Source of the DNA: a virus
Strand: one strand, 5' to 3'
DNA: 23,327 nucleotides
Virus record (IMG/VR): IMGVR_UViG_3300027963_000351
Span: 1 to 23,327 of that record
Positions 6,952 through 12,162 of this stretch are shown here, one piece after another. How positions within the stretch are numbered: position 1 is the first letter of the stretch; each line of letters starts with the position of its first letter. A model generated the notes under the pieces. It searched no databases. It had not been told where the DNA came from and was given only the letters and a program-made list of their open reading frames with translations. Both the position numbers and the translations under genes were made by a program.

Positions 6952-7149
6952 ATGACACTAGTAGTTGTACTATTAGTGTTTATACTAATATATAGGTATA
7001 GAAAATATTACGGGAGTATGACAATGACATTAGAAGAAAAATTAACCGAAGAAGTTCGAGTACTAGCCGAGATGCTACGTGCTCTTTCTCAAAAAATGAG
7101 TGAATTAGAAGCCGCTCTGGCCGAAAAAAATGACGCAACAAGAGATTGA
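6952..7149 (+). CDS. Membrane-anchored coiled-coil protein, or shorter soluble form
   Basis: 65 residues from ATG 6952: residues 2-14 are hydrophobic (TLVVVLLVFILIY), followed by RYRKYY and then a helical heptad-like region (EEKLTEEVRVLAEMLRALSQKMSELEAAL). This would be an anchored coiled coil. However, the best Shine-Dalgarno (GGGAG, 7012-7016) serves an internal in-frame ATG at 7024, giving a 41-residue soluble coiled coil. The hydrophobic segment looks too ordered to be chance, so both starts may be used. Unknown function. The end overlaps the next gene by 20 bases. Confidence 0.6.
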   Translation: MTLVVVLLVFILIYRYRKYYGSMTMTLEEKLTEEVRVLAEMLRALSQKMSELEAALAEKNDATRD

Positions 7150-7438
7150 ATTCTTCTGGCCACTAACAGAACAGATTCGGTTAGACCTGGATTATACTGA
7201 TTGTTACAAACCACAACACTATTGTAGTAGTGTGAATTCTATTGGTGCTATTCCTGTTTCTACCTCATATTCATTAGCACCAATTATGACAGGCTTTCAG
7301 ATTAGACCTACACCAGTTAGTGTTGGATATTGGGGAATTGGTGATGATTCAATGCAAATTCACAGAGAAAATAGACCGAACTGGTTACGTAGGACATTCA
7401 GTAAGATACTCATTGGTTGGGAATGGAAAGACAAATGA
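7130..7438 (+). CDS. Conserved-looking phage hypothetical protein
   Basis: 102 residues. N-terminus reads IEFFWPLTEQIRLDLDYTDC, followed by a Ser/Pro/Gly/Tyr-rich middle and a basic C-terminus (NRPNWLRRTFSKILIGWEWKDK). No domain recognised. It starts 20 bases inside the preceding gene without a clear Shine-Dalgarno and overlaps the next by ATGA, so it is probably made by coupled translation. Confidence 0.72.
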   Translation: MTQQEIEFFWPLTEQIRLDLDYTDCYKPQHYCSSVNSIGAIPVSTSYSLAPIMTGFQIRPTPVSVGYWGIGDDSMQIHRENRPNWLRRTFSKILIGWEWKDK

Positions 7439-7674
7439 AAAAATGGATGGAAAAAGAGTTTTTTCAATGGGTGTACTATGATGATGAGGATGGAAAAATC
7501 ATTGGATCTGTATACAAAGTTGGAAACTCTACAGGCATTTGGGGTGGTAAAATCTACCACGACCAACATGAAGGTGTACTAGGTCAGTATATTAATTCTG
7601 ATTATGCCAGAAAAGCCGTTGAGAAATTTTGGGCTATAATGAGTAGAACATTATTGGAGAATCATAGTGAATGA
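7435..7674 (+). CDS. Small hypothetical protein
   Basis: 79 residues. Start chosen at 7435 because the ATGA overlaps the previous stop and GGAAAG lies four bases upstream; the frame is open further back. Sequence features are an aromatic N-terminus (KKWMEKEFFQWVYYDDEDG), a Gly-rich beta-like middle (GNSTGIWGGKIYHDQHEG) and a C-terminal helix. Unrecognised. Followed with an eight-base overlap by the GTG-started gene at 7667. Confidence 0.72.
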   Translation: MKKWMEKEFFQWVYYDDEDGKIIGSVYKVGNSTGIWGGKIYHDQHEGVLGQYINSDYARKAVEKFWAIMSRTLLENHSE

Positions 7675-7879
7675 ACGAATTAAAGAACTTGGTGTACAAT
7701 CCAAAATACTACAACATATTAACGGAATGAAGCGGTATAACAACCAAGACAAGATAGAAAAGTTCGCCGAGTTGATTATTATAGAATGTGTTCGTGAGTT
7801 TGTTCGTAAGACACCAGTATCCGTAAATGTGTCTAACCGTGCACGCCATGTATTTAAACATTTTGGAATAAAAGAATGA
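7667..7879 (+). CDS. Small phage protein of the KFAELI...HFGI family, GTG start
   Basis: 70 residues from a GTG with GGAG (7656-7659) seven bases upstream; the nearby ATG at 7671 is out of frame. The core IEKFAELIIIECVREF and the ending HVFKHFGIKE match a short protein common in tailed phages (KFAELIxxEC...HFGxE); its function is unknown to me. A second copy with the same two blocks lies at 14453-14668. Confidence 0.8.
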   Translation: MNERIKELGVQSKILQHINGMKRYNNQDKIEKFAELIIIECVREFVRKTPVSVNVSNRARHVFKHFGIKE

Positions 7880-8079
7880 ACAACTATGAATTTTGGGCTC
7901 TACTGAAAGATGGTACTGAACTACTGGTACAAAACTTGTCCAAAGAAGATGCCACTCTAAAATACTCAAAATTCATGGCCAGGAATGGTGACCTATCTCA
8001 TGCCTGTGGTACCTATGAAATGTCAGAGAAGACGAATAGCATACACCAGACAACAAAGAGAATATTCGGAGTCAAATAA
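7876..8079 (+). CDS. Small hypothetical protein
   Basis: 67 residues, ATGA overlap with the preceding gene and TAATG overlap with the next. It opens with NNYEFWALLKDGTELLVQNLSKEDA, a likely beta-hairpin and helix as in small substrate- or nucleic-acid-binding folds, and ends with a basic tail (KTNSIHQTTKRIFGVK). No family recognised. Confidence 0.7.
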   Translation: MNNYEFWALLKDGTELLVQNLSKEDATLKYSKFMARNGDLSHACGTYEMSEKTNSIHQTTKRIFGVK

Positions 8080-8384
8080 TGTATGAAATGATTGACGATC
8101 CTGAAGAAGAAGCCTTCCGTGACCTTGAACGAAAGCTGAGTGCAAACACTAAGACGCTATCTGACTATGTGAAACCAGTGGGATGGACTAAAGATACGAA
8201 CCTGACAGGATATCTTCGAGGCACCTATGACGTACTGGCTGTATGGCGAAAAGGACCAGAGAAAGAACCTCTGAGTAATATCGGTATCTACACAACGGCA
8301 CAAGTGGAAGAAATACTGAAAAAATGTGGGGTGAGTCAGGACCTCCTGGAAAAAAATTTAGGTCCACAAAAAGTCAAATCCTGA
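8079..8384 (+). CDS. Hypothetical protein closing the 6952-8384 operon
   Basis: 101 residues beginning YEMIDDPEEEAFRDLERKLSA, an acidic helical N-terminus, then a Trp/Tyr/Gly-rich part and a C-terminal helix (VEEILKKCGVSQDLLEKNL). Unrecognised. It shares one base with the preceding stop (TAATG). Third positions are visibly richer in C and G than in genes further left, marking the beginning of a compositionally different stretch that runs to about 9500. Confidence 0.7.
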   Translation: MYEMIDDPEEEAFRDLERKLSANTKTLSDYVKPVGWTKDTNLTGYLRGTYDVLAVWRKGPEKEPLSNIGIYTTAQVEEILKKCGVSQDLLEKNLGPQKVKS

Positions 8385-8590
8385 AAAAAATTCCTTCGGT
8401 AGGAGTTATCAGTTCGTGAGTTTGACCTACCAGTAAAACTTTATTATTACTGCTCATCCAGCGTTGTTTCCATACAACACTAAGCGCCTCTGAGCCTAAT
8501 ACCAAAGCACTACAAGCGTGCACAGTCTGAAACCAAAAGCACTCACTCTCCAAAATACTCCATTATTCCACTCAAGTATTCCGATAATTC
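8385..8590 (+). other. Gene-free leader stretch with weak hairpins
   Basis: No supported ORF on either strand. It contains GGTAGG/CCTACC (around 8399-8432) enclosing a smaller stem, a GTTGT-N6-ACAAC hairpin (8463-8478), and an AATACT (8554-8559)/AGTATT (8575-8580) inverted pair ten bases before the -35 of the next promoter. A TTGACC near 8422 might be another -35, but its -10 is poor. It probably serves as untranslated and regulatory DNA. Confidence 0.5.
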
Positions 8591-8618
8591 TTGCCAATTC
8601 GGCGGATCCGTGTATAAT
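8591..8618 (+). promoter_or_regulatory. TTGCCA-type promoter
   Basis: TTGCCA (8591-8596), 16-base spacer, TATAAT (8613-8618). An AGTATT half-site ends ten bases before the -35, the same spacing seen at 8706 and nearly the same at 11351. It lies only 115 bases before a second, similar promoter. Confidence 0.75.
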
Positions 8619-8668
8619 TGACAAAATCAACACAGCAGAGAGCAGCAGAATATAACAATTAAAACAAA

Positions 8669-8695
8669 AGTATTCCAGTAAAAATTGTGAATACT
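8669..8695 (+). promoter_or_regulatory. Inverted-repeat operator candidate
   Basis: AGTATTC (8669-8675) and GAATACT (8689-8695) are perfect inverted arms around a 13-base centre (cagtaaaaattgt), ten bases before the -35 at 8706. The element at 11310-11342 has the same arms, the same centre length and almost the same centre sequence. Likely a protein-binding site or an RNA hairpin; the position upstream of the -35 favours DNA binding. Confidence 0.7.
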
Positions 8696-8705
8696 AATGA
8701 CGTAA

Positions 8706-8733
8706 TTGCCAAATCTGCCAAAACCTGTATAAT
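8706..8733 (+). promoter_or_regulatory. TTGCCA-type promoter for the basic Ala-rich gene
   Basis: TTGCCA (8706-8711), 16-base spacer, TATAAT (8728-8733), followed 35 bases later by the ATG at 8769 with AAAGGA in front. It closely resembles the promoter at 8591, including the TGTATAATTGACAA stretch around the -10. Confidence 0.82.
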
Positions 8734-8768
8734 TGACAACATCACAACACAACATACAAAGGAAATAT

Positions 8769-9104
8769 ATGTTTACATTCGCCTGTGCCTCTATCGAAGG
8801 TCTCACTCTCAACCAAAAACGTGAAACGCTCAAAGCGCTCCGTGAAAGCATCAAGCAGGACGTAGCGTCACGCAAATTCGCTCGCTTGGTTAACTCTGAA
8901 GCAAAAGCGCAAGCACGTGCTGACAAGGTCACAGCTTCTATCGCTCGTGCTGAAGCAAGGTTGCAAAAACTGCTCGCCAAGCAGGTAGGTGCTGTAGGTA
9001 GCAAAGCACTCAAAGCAAACCGCAAACCCTCTAAGGTTGTCACTTATGGTGCAGAAGCAAACGCAATTGCTGCTGCTATCATGGCGAAAAAGCAAAGCGC
9101 TTAA
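8769..9104 (+). CDS. Basic Ala/Lys-rich helical protein, possible nucleic-acid binder
   Basis: 111 residues; ATG 8769 chosen for AAAGGAAA just upstream, although the frame is open from 8733 within the promoter. From residue 16 on, the protein is almost wholly charged helix (LTLNQKRETLKALRESIKQD; then alternating Ala, Lys, Arg, Glu), ending in ANAIAAAIMAKKQSA. No recognised domain. The composition is histone-like, but no HU/IHF motif is seen. Codons are distinctly C/G-richer than in most of the window, hinting at a different origin or high-expression selection. It stands alone between strong promoters. Confidence 0.75.
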   Translation: MFTFACASIEGLTLNQKRETLKALRESIKQDVASRKFARLVNSEAKAQARADKVTASIARAEARLQKLLAKQVGAVGSKALKANRKPSKVVTYGAEANAIAAAIMAKKQSA

Positions 9105-9110
9105 ACCGAA

Positions 9111-9231
9111 AGGATCGCATCCTCTAGGTGCCGATTGAAAAATTATCGGCAACTAATATTATAACGCTTTCAGGACGAATACCCTCCTGTCAGTGCGTTA
9201 TTGTAGTAGTAGACCGTAAAGGTCTGCTATT
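9111..9231 (+). ncRNA. Hairpin field, candidate structured RNA
   Basis: Four stems follow one another with almost no gaps: AGGAT/ATCCT (9111-9123); TGCCGAT/ATCGGCA (9129-9151); ATAACGC/GCGTTAT (9161-9201) enclosing CAGGA/TCCTG (9171-9189); and an 11-pair stem with two G-U pairs, 9205-9215 with 9221-9231, capped by GTAAA. No ORF covers this region. It could be the structured 3' end of the message from 8706, a separate small RNA, or a terminator complex, though no T-run follows. No family was recognised. Confidence 0.5.
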
Positions 9232-9271
9232 ATATCAAATGCTTGCCTAAATGTAGGTTTTTGATATAATA
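9228..9271 (+). promoter_or_regulatory. Promoter inside a 12-base perfect inverted repeat
   Basis: Arms TATTATATCAAA (9228-9239) and TTTGATATAATA (9260-9271) are perfect reverse complements with a 20-base centre. The right arm contains the -10 TATAAT (9265-9270); the centre contains the -35 TTGCCT (9243-9248; spacer 16). By symmetry the left arm carries a TATAAT box on the minus strand. A dimeric repressor binding here would block the promoter. The 11-base core ATTATATCAAA recurs inside the promoter at 11357-11367. Confidence 0.72.
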
Positions 9272-9293
9272 GTAAACAACAAGGAGAGAGAAA

Positions 9294-9410
9294 ATGGCAA
9301 AAAGAAAAACGCCAAAAACCTTAGGTGAATTGCTTCGCAAGCGCCTCAAGGTCAAACCGACACTAGGTGCACTACTTAGAGTCCGTTTGGGTTTACCGGT
9401 AACGGTATAA
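9294..9410 (+). CDS. 38-residue basic peptide made of two repeats
   Basis: A very strong Shine-Dalgarno (AAGGAGAG, 9281-9288) precedes the ATG. The peptide is very basic and consists of two copies of TLGxLLRxRL (residues 9-18 and 23-32), 14 residues apart, with a short tail GLPVTV. Six of the ten repeat codons differ synonymously between the copies while only two residues change, which argues that the peptide is translated and under selection. Two amphipathic helices joined by KVKP are likely. Its function is unknown; a host-takeover or membrane-active peptide is one guess. It has its own promoter. Confidence 0.7.
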   Translation: MAKRKTPKTLGELLRKRLKVKPTLGALLRVRLGLPVTV

Positions 9411-9564
9411 CCACAGAAGTGCTTAGAATGGTACTTATTGCGCTTAGATGGTCTCGGAAAACCTATCAGGATTTACCAGGACGCACTAGGACAATCTGAA
9501 ATGAAAACTAAGACCATTCAATAGCACCTATGCAGCGACAATGGTAGCGACAAATCACACAAAA

Positions 9565-9593
9565 TGACACTTTTTGACACTTTGTGACACTTT
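9565..9593 (+). repeat. Three tandem TGACACTTT repeats with 10-base period
   Basis: Exact 9-base copies start at 9565, 9575 and 9585, so they face the same side of the helix. They lie 25 bases before the ATG at 9618. The middle copy forms a TTGACA -35 (9574-9579) that could pair with TATTAG near 9598 (18-base spacer), which would place the repeats over the promoter as an operator. The preceding 9411-9564 holds no supported gene. Confidence 0.7.
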
Positions 9594-9617
9594 GAGGTAT
9601 TAGAGAGGTAAAATATA

Positions 9618-9851
9618 ATGGCAATACATTATAAATTGGTGAAGGTAGAAGATAATAAACCGTTGCAATATACGGTTTTATCAGAAGGTGAGTATTATTC
9701 ATTGTTGGATTCTCTGACAGTATATAATAACCATCTAACTGATTCGGAACCATATGAGTCGGATGGTGATGATTTTGCTGAATGGGAAGCAAATTATTTT
9801 CATTTCGAATCTTTGGATCGTAAGATTGGCATTTTTAATGGAGTTATGTAA
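9618..9851 (+). CDS. Small acidic hypothetical protein
   Basis: 77 residues, AGAGG about nine bases before the ATG. N-terminal strands (IHYKLVKVEDNKPLQYTVLSE) are followed by a Tyr/Asp/Glu-rich part (SEPYESDGDDFAEWEANYF). Not recognised. Its stop overlaps the next ATG by one base (TAATG), so the pair is probably co-translated under the triple-repeat control region. Confidence 0.72.
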   Translation: MAIHYKLVKVEDNKPLQYTVLSEGEYYSLLDSLTVYNNHLTDSEPYESDGDDFAEWEANYFHFESLDRKIGIFNGVM

Positions 9852-10105
9852 TGAGTAAACGGACATATTATCAATACTGTGAAATGTATGATGAAATTTT
9901 GGATGATTGTGAAGGTGAGGTAATGATAGCAGGCATTAGATTCTCTCCTTCTTACATATTAAAAGAATTAGATCCAACTGCATATCGTTTAGGTGTGTTA
10001 GATTTGATGGATTCTATCGAGGAAGAAGATGATCCAGAATCGTTAAAAGAGATGGATGCTTATTTGTTAGATATTATCGAACAAACGAAATTCGATTATT
10101 ATTAA
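9851..10105 (+). CDS. Small phage protein with DPTAYR motif
   Basis: 84 residues. The segment GEVMIAGIRFSPSYILKELDPTAYRLGVLDLMDSIEE resembles a recurrent small phage protein with a short beta strand, a Ser-Pro helix cap and the phrase LxxxDPxAYRxGxxD; no function is known to me. The rest is acidic (EEDDPESLKEMD). Followed by a hairpin and gene-free DNA, so it ends its unit. Confidence 0.73.
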   Translation: MSKRTYYQYCEMYDEILDDCEGEVMIAGIRFSPSYILKELDPTAYRLGVLDLMDSIEEEDDPESLKEMDAYLLDIIEQTKFDYY

Positions 10106-10116
10106 CATTTAGCATA

Positions 10117-10140
10117 TTGAGTTAGTTTCGACTAACTTAA
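10117..10140 (+). terminator. Hairpin with TTCG tetraloop, possible terminator
   Basis: TTGAGTTAGT (10117-10126) and ACTAACTTAA (10131-10140) pair over ten positions, with one G-T wobble, around a stable TTCG loop. It lies 12 bases after the stop at 10105. The following U-tract is short and broken, so it may be an RNA-stabilising 3' hairpin or a weak terminator. Confidence 0.5.
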
Positions 10141-10182
10141 TACTTTAGTATTCTAGCGGTAGTGTGGAGTATTAAAGTATTA
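10138..10182 (+). promoter_or_regulatory. Inverted repeat upstream of promoter
   Basis: TAATACTTTA (10138-10147) and TAAAGTATTA (10173-10182) are perfect inverted arms ending two bases before the -35. Inside lies another AGTATT (10168-10173), 11 bases before the -35, the spacing of the other AGTATT elements. The left arm overlaps the preceding hairpin, so the two structures would compete in RNA. Confidence 0.62.
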
Positions 10183-10184
10183 GG

Positions 10185-10213
10185 TTGCCAAAATGATGGT
10201 AGTTTAGTATAAT
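10185..10213 (+). promoter_or_regulatory. TTGCCA-type promoter
   Basis: TTGCCA (10185-10190), 17-base spacer, TATAAT (10208-10213), with GAGG and the ATG at 10237 following. Preceded by AGTATT-containing inverted repeats. Confidence 0.82.
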
Positions 10214-10236
10214 GGTTTTTTTTAATGAGGTACAAA

Positions 10237-10395
10237 ATGGAAAACAATGAAATGTATTTTTCTACCCTTTCCGTAGCAACGGGTTGGGCAATCAATTTGG
10301 TTAATTTGGTACAAAATACTAAATTGTCCGATGAAGATAAAGCAGAGATTTTGATGAATGTTGTTGAGTTAATCAACGAATCACAACCAATATAA
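10237..10395 (+). CDS. Small hypothetical protein
   Basis: 52 residues with GAGG (10227-10230) six bases before the ATG. Middle region STLSVATGWAINLVNLVQN is moderately hydrophobic; the C-terminal half SDEDKAEILMNVVELINES is a likely helix. Unrecognised. First gene after the promoter at 10185; the next gene starts one base after its stop. Confidence 0.68.
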   Translation: MENNEMYFSTLSVATGWAINLVNLVQNTKLSDEDKAEILMNVVELINESQPI

Positions 10396-10396
10396 T

Positions 10397-10612
10397 ATGA
10401 AAACAGTATCAATCGGTTTTTTCCGTGATGATGGTGATTTTGCATTATTTGCAACCCTCAACAATCTAGATGAGCATCTAAGTGATGATGCTTTTGCTAA
10501 ATTGATTGAGCATATTGCGTCAGAATTGCGTAAATCAACAAATGACGAAGTGCATATCCTAGAGCGGGAAGATGCTTTGTGTTATATTACAATGCCTGAT
10601 AGCATTTATTAA
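10397..10612 (+). CDS. Small hypothetical protein
   Basis: 71 residues. Opening strand KTVSIGFFRDDGDFALFATL, then helices (LSDDAFAKLIEHIASELRKS) and a closing strand HILEREDALCYITM: a compact alpha/beta protein. No family recognised. Starts one base after the previous stop with no clear Shine-Dalgarno, so probably coupled. Confidence 0.7.
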   Translation: MKTVSIGFFRDDGDFALFATLNNLDEHLSDDAFAKLIEHIASELRKSTNDEVHILEREDALCYITMPDSIY

Positions 10613-10619
10613 TCTAATT

Positions 10620-10650
10620 AGATAGTATTTTCAGTTAGTGAATACTATCT
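10620..10650 (+). promoter_or_regulatory. AGTATT/AATACT inverted repeat without a clear promoter
   Basis: AGATAGTATT (10620-10629) and AATACTATCT (10641-10650) form ten perfect pairs around an 11-base centre. The following TGTGAGGTTG copies the layout that precedes the TTGCCA promoter at 11351, but no good -35/-10 pair follows and a run of seven T lies 12 bases downstream. It could be an operator with a decayed or activator-dependent promoter, or a 3' hairpin. Confidence 0.6.
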
Positions 10651-10689
10651 TGTGAGGTTGATTTTTTTCACAACAAACGAAAGGTAATT

Positions 10690-11301
10690 ATGCCAAATTG
10701 GTGTAGTAATTATATTGAGTTAGAGCATTCTGACTCTGGAATGATTTCCCGTGCTGCCAAAGCATTAGGTGAAGGTACATTATTGAATGAATTCATTCCC
10801 GTGCCTGCTGACTTGCATATTACTGCAGGTAATGTAGGTGCAAAAGGTTCACCTGAACAAATTGCTCATGAGTTGCAAGTTGAGCAAAATATCGCCAAAC
10901 ACGGTTATGCTGATTGGTATGCTTTTTGTGTTGCTGAATGGGGCACAAAATGGGACTTAGGCGGTGATGGTTCACAAGCAACGATTGACGAATCAGGCAA
11001 GAAATTGACATTTTCCGTTGATTCTGCATGGTGCCCGCCTATTGCCGCTTATGAAAAACTGGAAGAATTAGGTTTTACGATAAAAGCAATGTATTATGAA
11101 GGCGGTATGCTTTTTGCTGGTGTGTATTCTAACGGTTGTGATGATTATTATGAATTCGATTCTTTGAATTCTGAAGATGTTGCAAGTATGTTGCCAGAAG
11201 AATTGAATGAAATGTTTGGTATTTCAGAAAATATGGCAATGTGGGAAGAGGAAAACGAAGAAATCGACTTGGACGGCGGTCTGAGTGCTACAAACGAGTA
11301 A
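10690..11301 (+). CDS. Api92-like / YubB (DUF1281) ferredoxin-fold protein
   Basis: 203 residues, AAAGG seven bases before the ATG. It shares MPNWCSN, EWGTKWD, FSVDSAWCPP, YYEGGMLFAG and LPEELNEMFGISENMA with the protein at 5913-6710 and is clearly a paralogue. Unlike that copy it keeps the longer family middle (LNEFIPVPADL and a long helical insert, about residues 34-70) and lacks the acidic linker and the C-terminal QWRGL domain. Role unknown; such genes occur in phages and plasmids. Confidence 0.84.
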   Translation: MPNWCSNYIELEHSDSGMISRAAKALGEGTLLNEFIPVPADLHITAGNVGAKGSPEQIAHELQVEQNIAKHGYADWYAFCVAEWGTKWDLGGDGSQATIDESGKKLTFSVDSAWCPPIAAYEKLEELGFTIKAMYYEGGMLFAGVYSNGCDDYYEFDSLNSEDVASMLPEELNEMFGISENMAMWEEENEEIDLDGGLSATNE

Positions 11302-11309
11302 TGTAATTA

Positions 11310-11342
11310 GATAGTATTCCAGTTAAAAATGTGAATACTATC
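11310..11342 (+). promoter_or_regulatory. Inverted-repeat operator candidate
   Basis: GATAGTATTC (11310-11319) and GAATACTATC (11333-11342), ten perfect pairs around cagttaaaaatgt. It is nearly identical to the element at 8669-8695 and ends eight bases before a TTGCCA -35. It also follows the stop of the Api92-like gene by eight bases. Confidence 0.72.
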
Positions 11343-11350
11343 GTGTTAGG

Positions 11351-11379
11351 TTGCCAATTATATCAAAATACGGTATAAT
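11351..11379 (+). promoter_or_regulatory. TTGCCA-type promoter for the Gp88-like operon
   Basis: TTGCCA (11351-11356), 17-base spacer, TATAAT (11374-11379). The spacer contains ATTATATCAAA (11357-11367), also an arm of the inverted repeat at 9228. The GTG at 11412 follows with AGGA. Confidence 0.85.
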
Positions 11380-11411
11380 GGTGTTTGTTTTTAACGATAA
11401 AAGGAAAATTA

Positions 11412-12161
11412 GTGAAATTATTATCCGTGGGTAATCCAAAGACCTTAAAAGGTCAATCAGTTGGTTACATGACATTTATTCTACATTTGGCACCCGCCAA
11501 TGTGTCAGGTCGTGAAACCTGTCCAAAGCGGACTGCTGGTTGTACCTCTGCTTGTCTCAATACTGCTGGTCGTGGCGGTATGTTCAAGCGTGGTGAAACC
11601 ACCAATACTATTCAACAAGCAAGAATTCGTAAAACCAATATGTTCTTTGAAGAGCGGACTGGTTTTATGGAATGGTTAGTTGCTGATATTACATTGGCAA
11701 TCAAACAGGCAAAGCGTCAAAACCTTATTCCTGTATTCCGTTTGAATGGTACAAGTGACCTATCATGGGAAAAATACAGAGTTATCCGTAATGGATTAGT
11801 ATACACTAACATATTCTCGGCATTCCCTGAAGTCCAATTCTATGACTACACCAAGGTGCTTGGTCGTAAGGTCAAAGATATCAAAAACTATCACCTGACA
11901 TTCTCTGCTGCTGACGGTAATGATGGAGATGTATTGTCCGCCATGACCCAAGGTTATAATGTTGCTGTTGTTTTTGGTATCAAGAAAACCCTACCAATGC
12001 CTGAGTTATACAAGTTCCGTTCCGTGTTCAATGGTGACGATAGCGACCTACGCTTTTTAGATCCAAAAGGCGTTGTCGTTGGTTTGTATGCCAAAGGTAA
12101 AGCAAAAAAAGATACAACAGGTTTTGTGAAGTATCCAACAATTATGTTAATGGCGGCGTAA
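11412..12161 (+). CDS. Gp88/DUF7227-like phage protein with Cys cluster
   Basis: 249 residues from GTG 11412 (AGGA at 11402-11405, spacer six); the in-frame TTG at 11385 lacks such a site. The N-terminal LSVGNPKTLKG and HLAPANVSGRETCPKRTAGCTSACLNTAGRGG carry three cysteines (37, 44, 48) spaced CX6CX3C. Further on, VFRLNGTSDLSWE (108-120), FYDYTKVLG and YHLTFSAADGN correspond to blocks of the Gp88-type phage family, which I remember as of unknown function. The cysteine cluster followed by a barrel-like pattern suggests metal or Fe-S binding, but this is not the canonical radical-SAM CX3CX2C spacing. Confidence 0.75.
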   Translation: MKLLSVGNPKTLKGQSVGYMTFILHLAPANVSGRETCPKRTAGCTSACLNTAGRGGMFKRGETTNTIQQARIRKTNMFFEERTGFMEWLVADITLAIKQAKRQNLIPVFRLNGTSDLSWEKYRVIRNGLVYTNIFSAFPEVQFYDYTKVLGRKVKDIKNYHLTFSAADGNDGDVLSAMTQGYNVAVVFGIKKTLPMPELYKFRSVFNGDDSDLRFLDPKGVVVGLYAKGKAKKDTTGFVKYPTIMLMAA

Positions 12162-12162
12162 T

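Noticed and set aside
6707-6958. Longer minus-strand ORF of 83 codons covering the same gap
   Set aside because: It is in another frame from the 56-residue ORF at 6926-6756 and its start lacks a Shine-Dalgarno, whereas the 56-residue ORF has AAGGA at the right distance.
7671-7673. ATG next to the GTG start at 7667
   Set aside because: Out of frame with the conserved KFAELI...HFGI protein and leads to a short shadow.
8399-8432. tRNA-like look of GGTAGG...TTCGTGAG...CCTACC
   Set aside because: No anticodon arm or proper T arm can be folded; only one simple hairpin results.
9430-9501. 23-codon ORF in the gap after the 38-residue peptide
   Set aside because: No Shine-Dalgarno, no recognisable pattern, too short to support.
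9565-9593. Triple repeat as a CRISPR array
   Set aside because: Repeats are 9 bases with a one-base gap; there are no spacers and no cas genes.
10651-10668. Hairpin 10620-10650 plus T-run as intrinsic terminator
   Set aside because: The T-run begins 12 bases after an AT-rich stem, too far for intrinsic termination.
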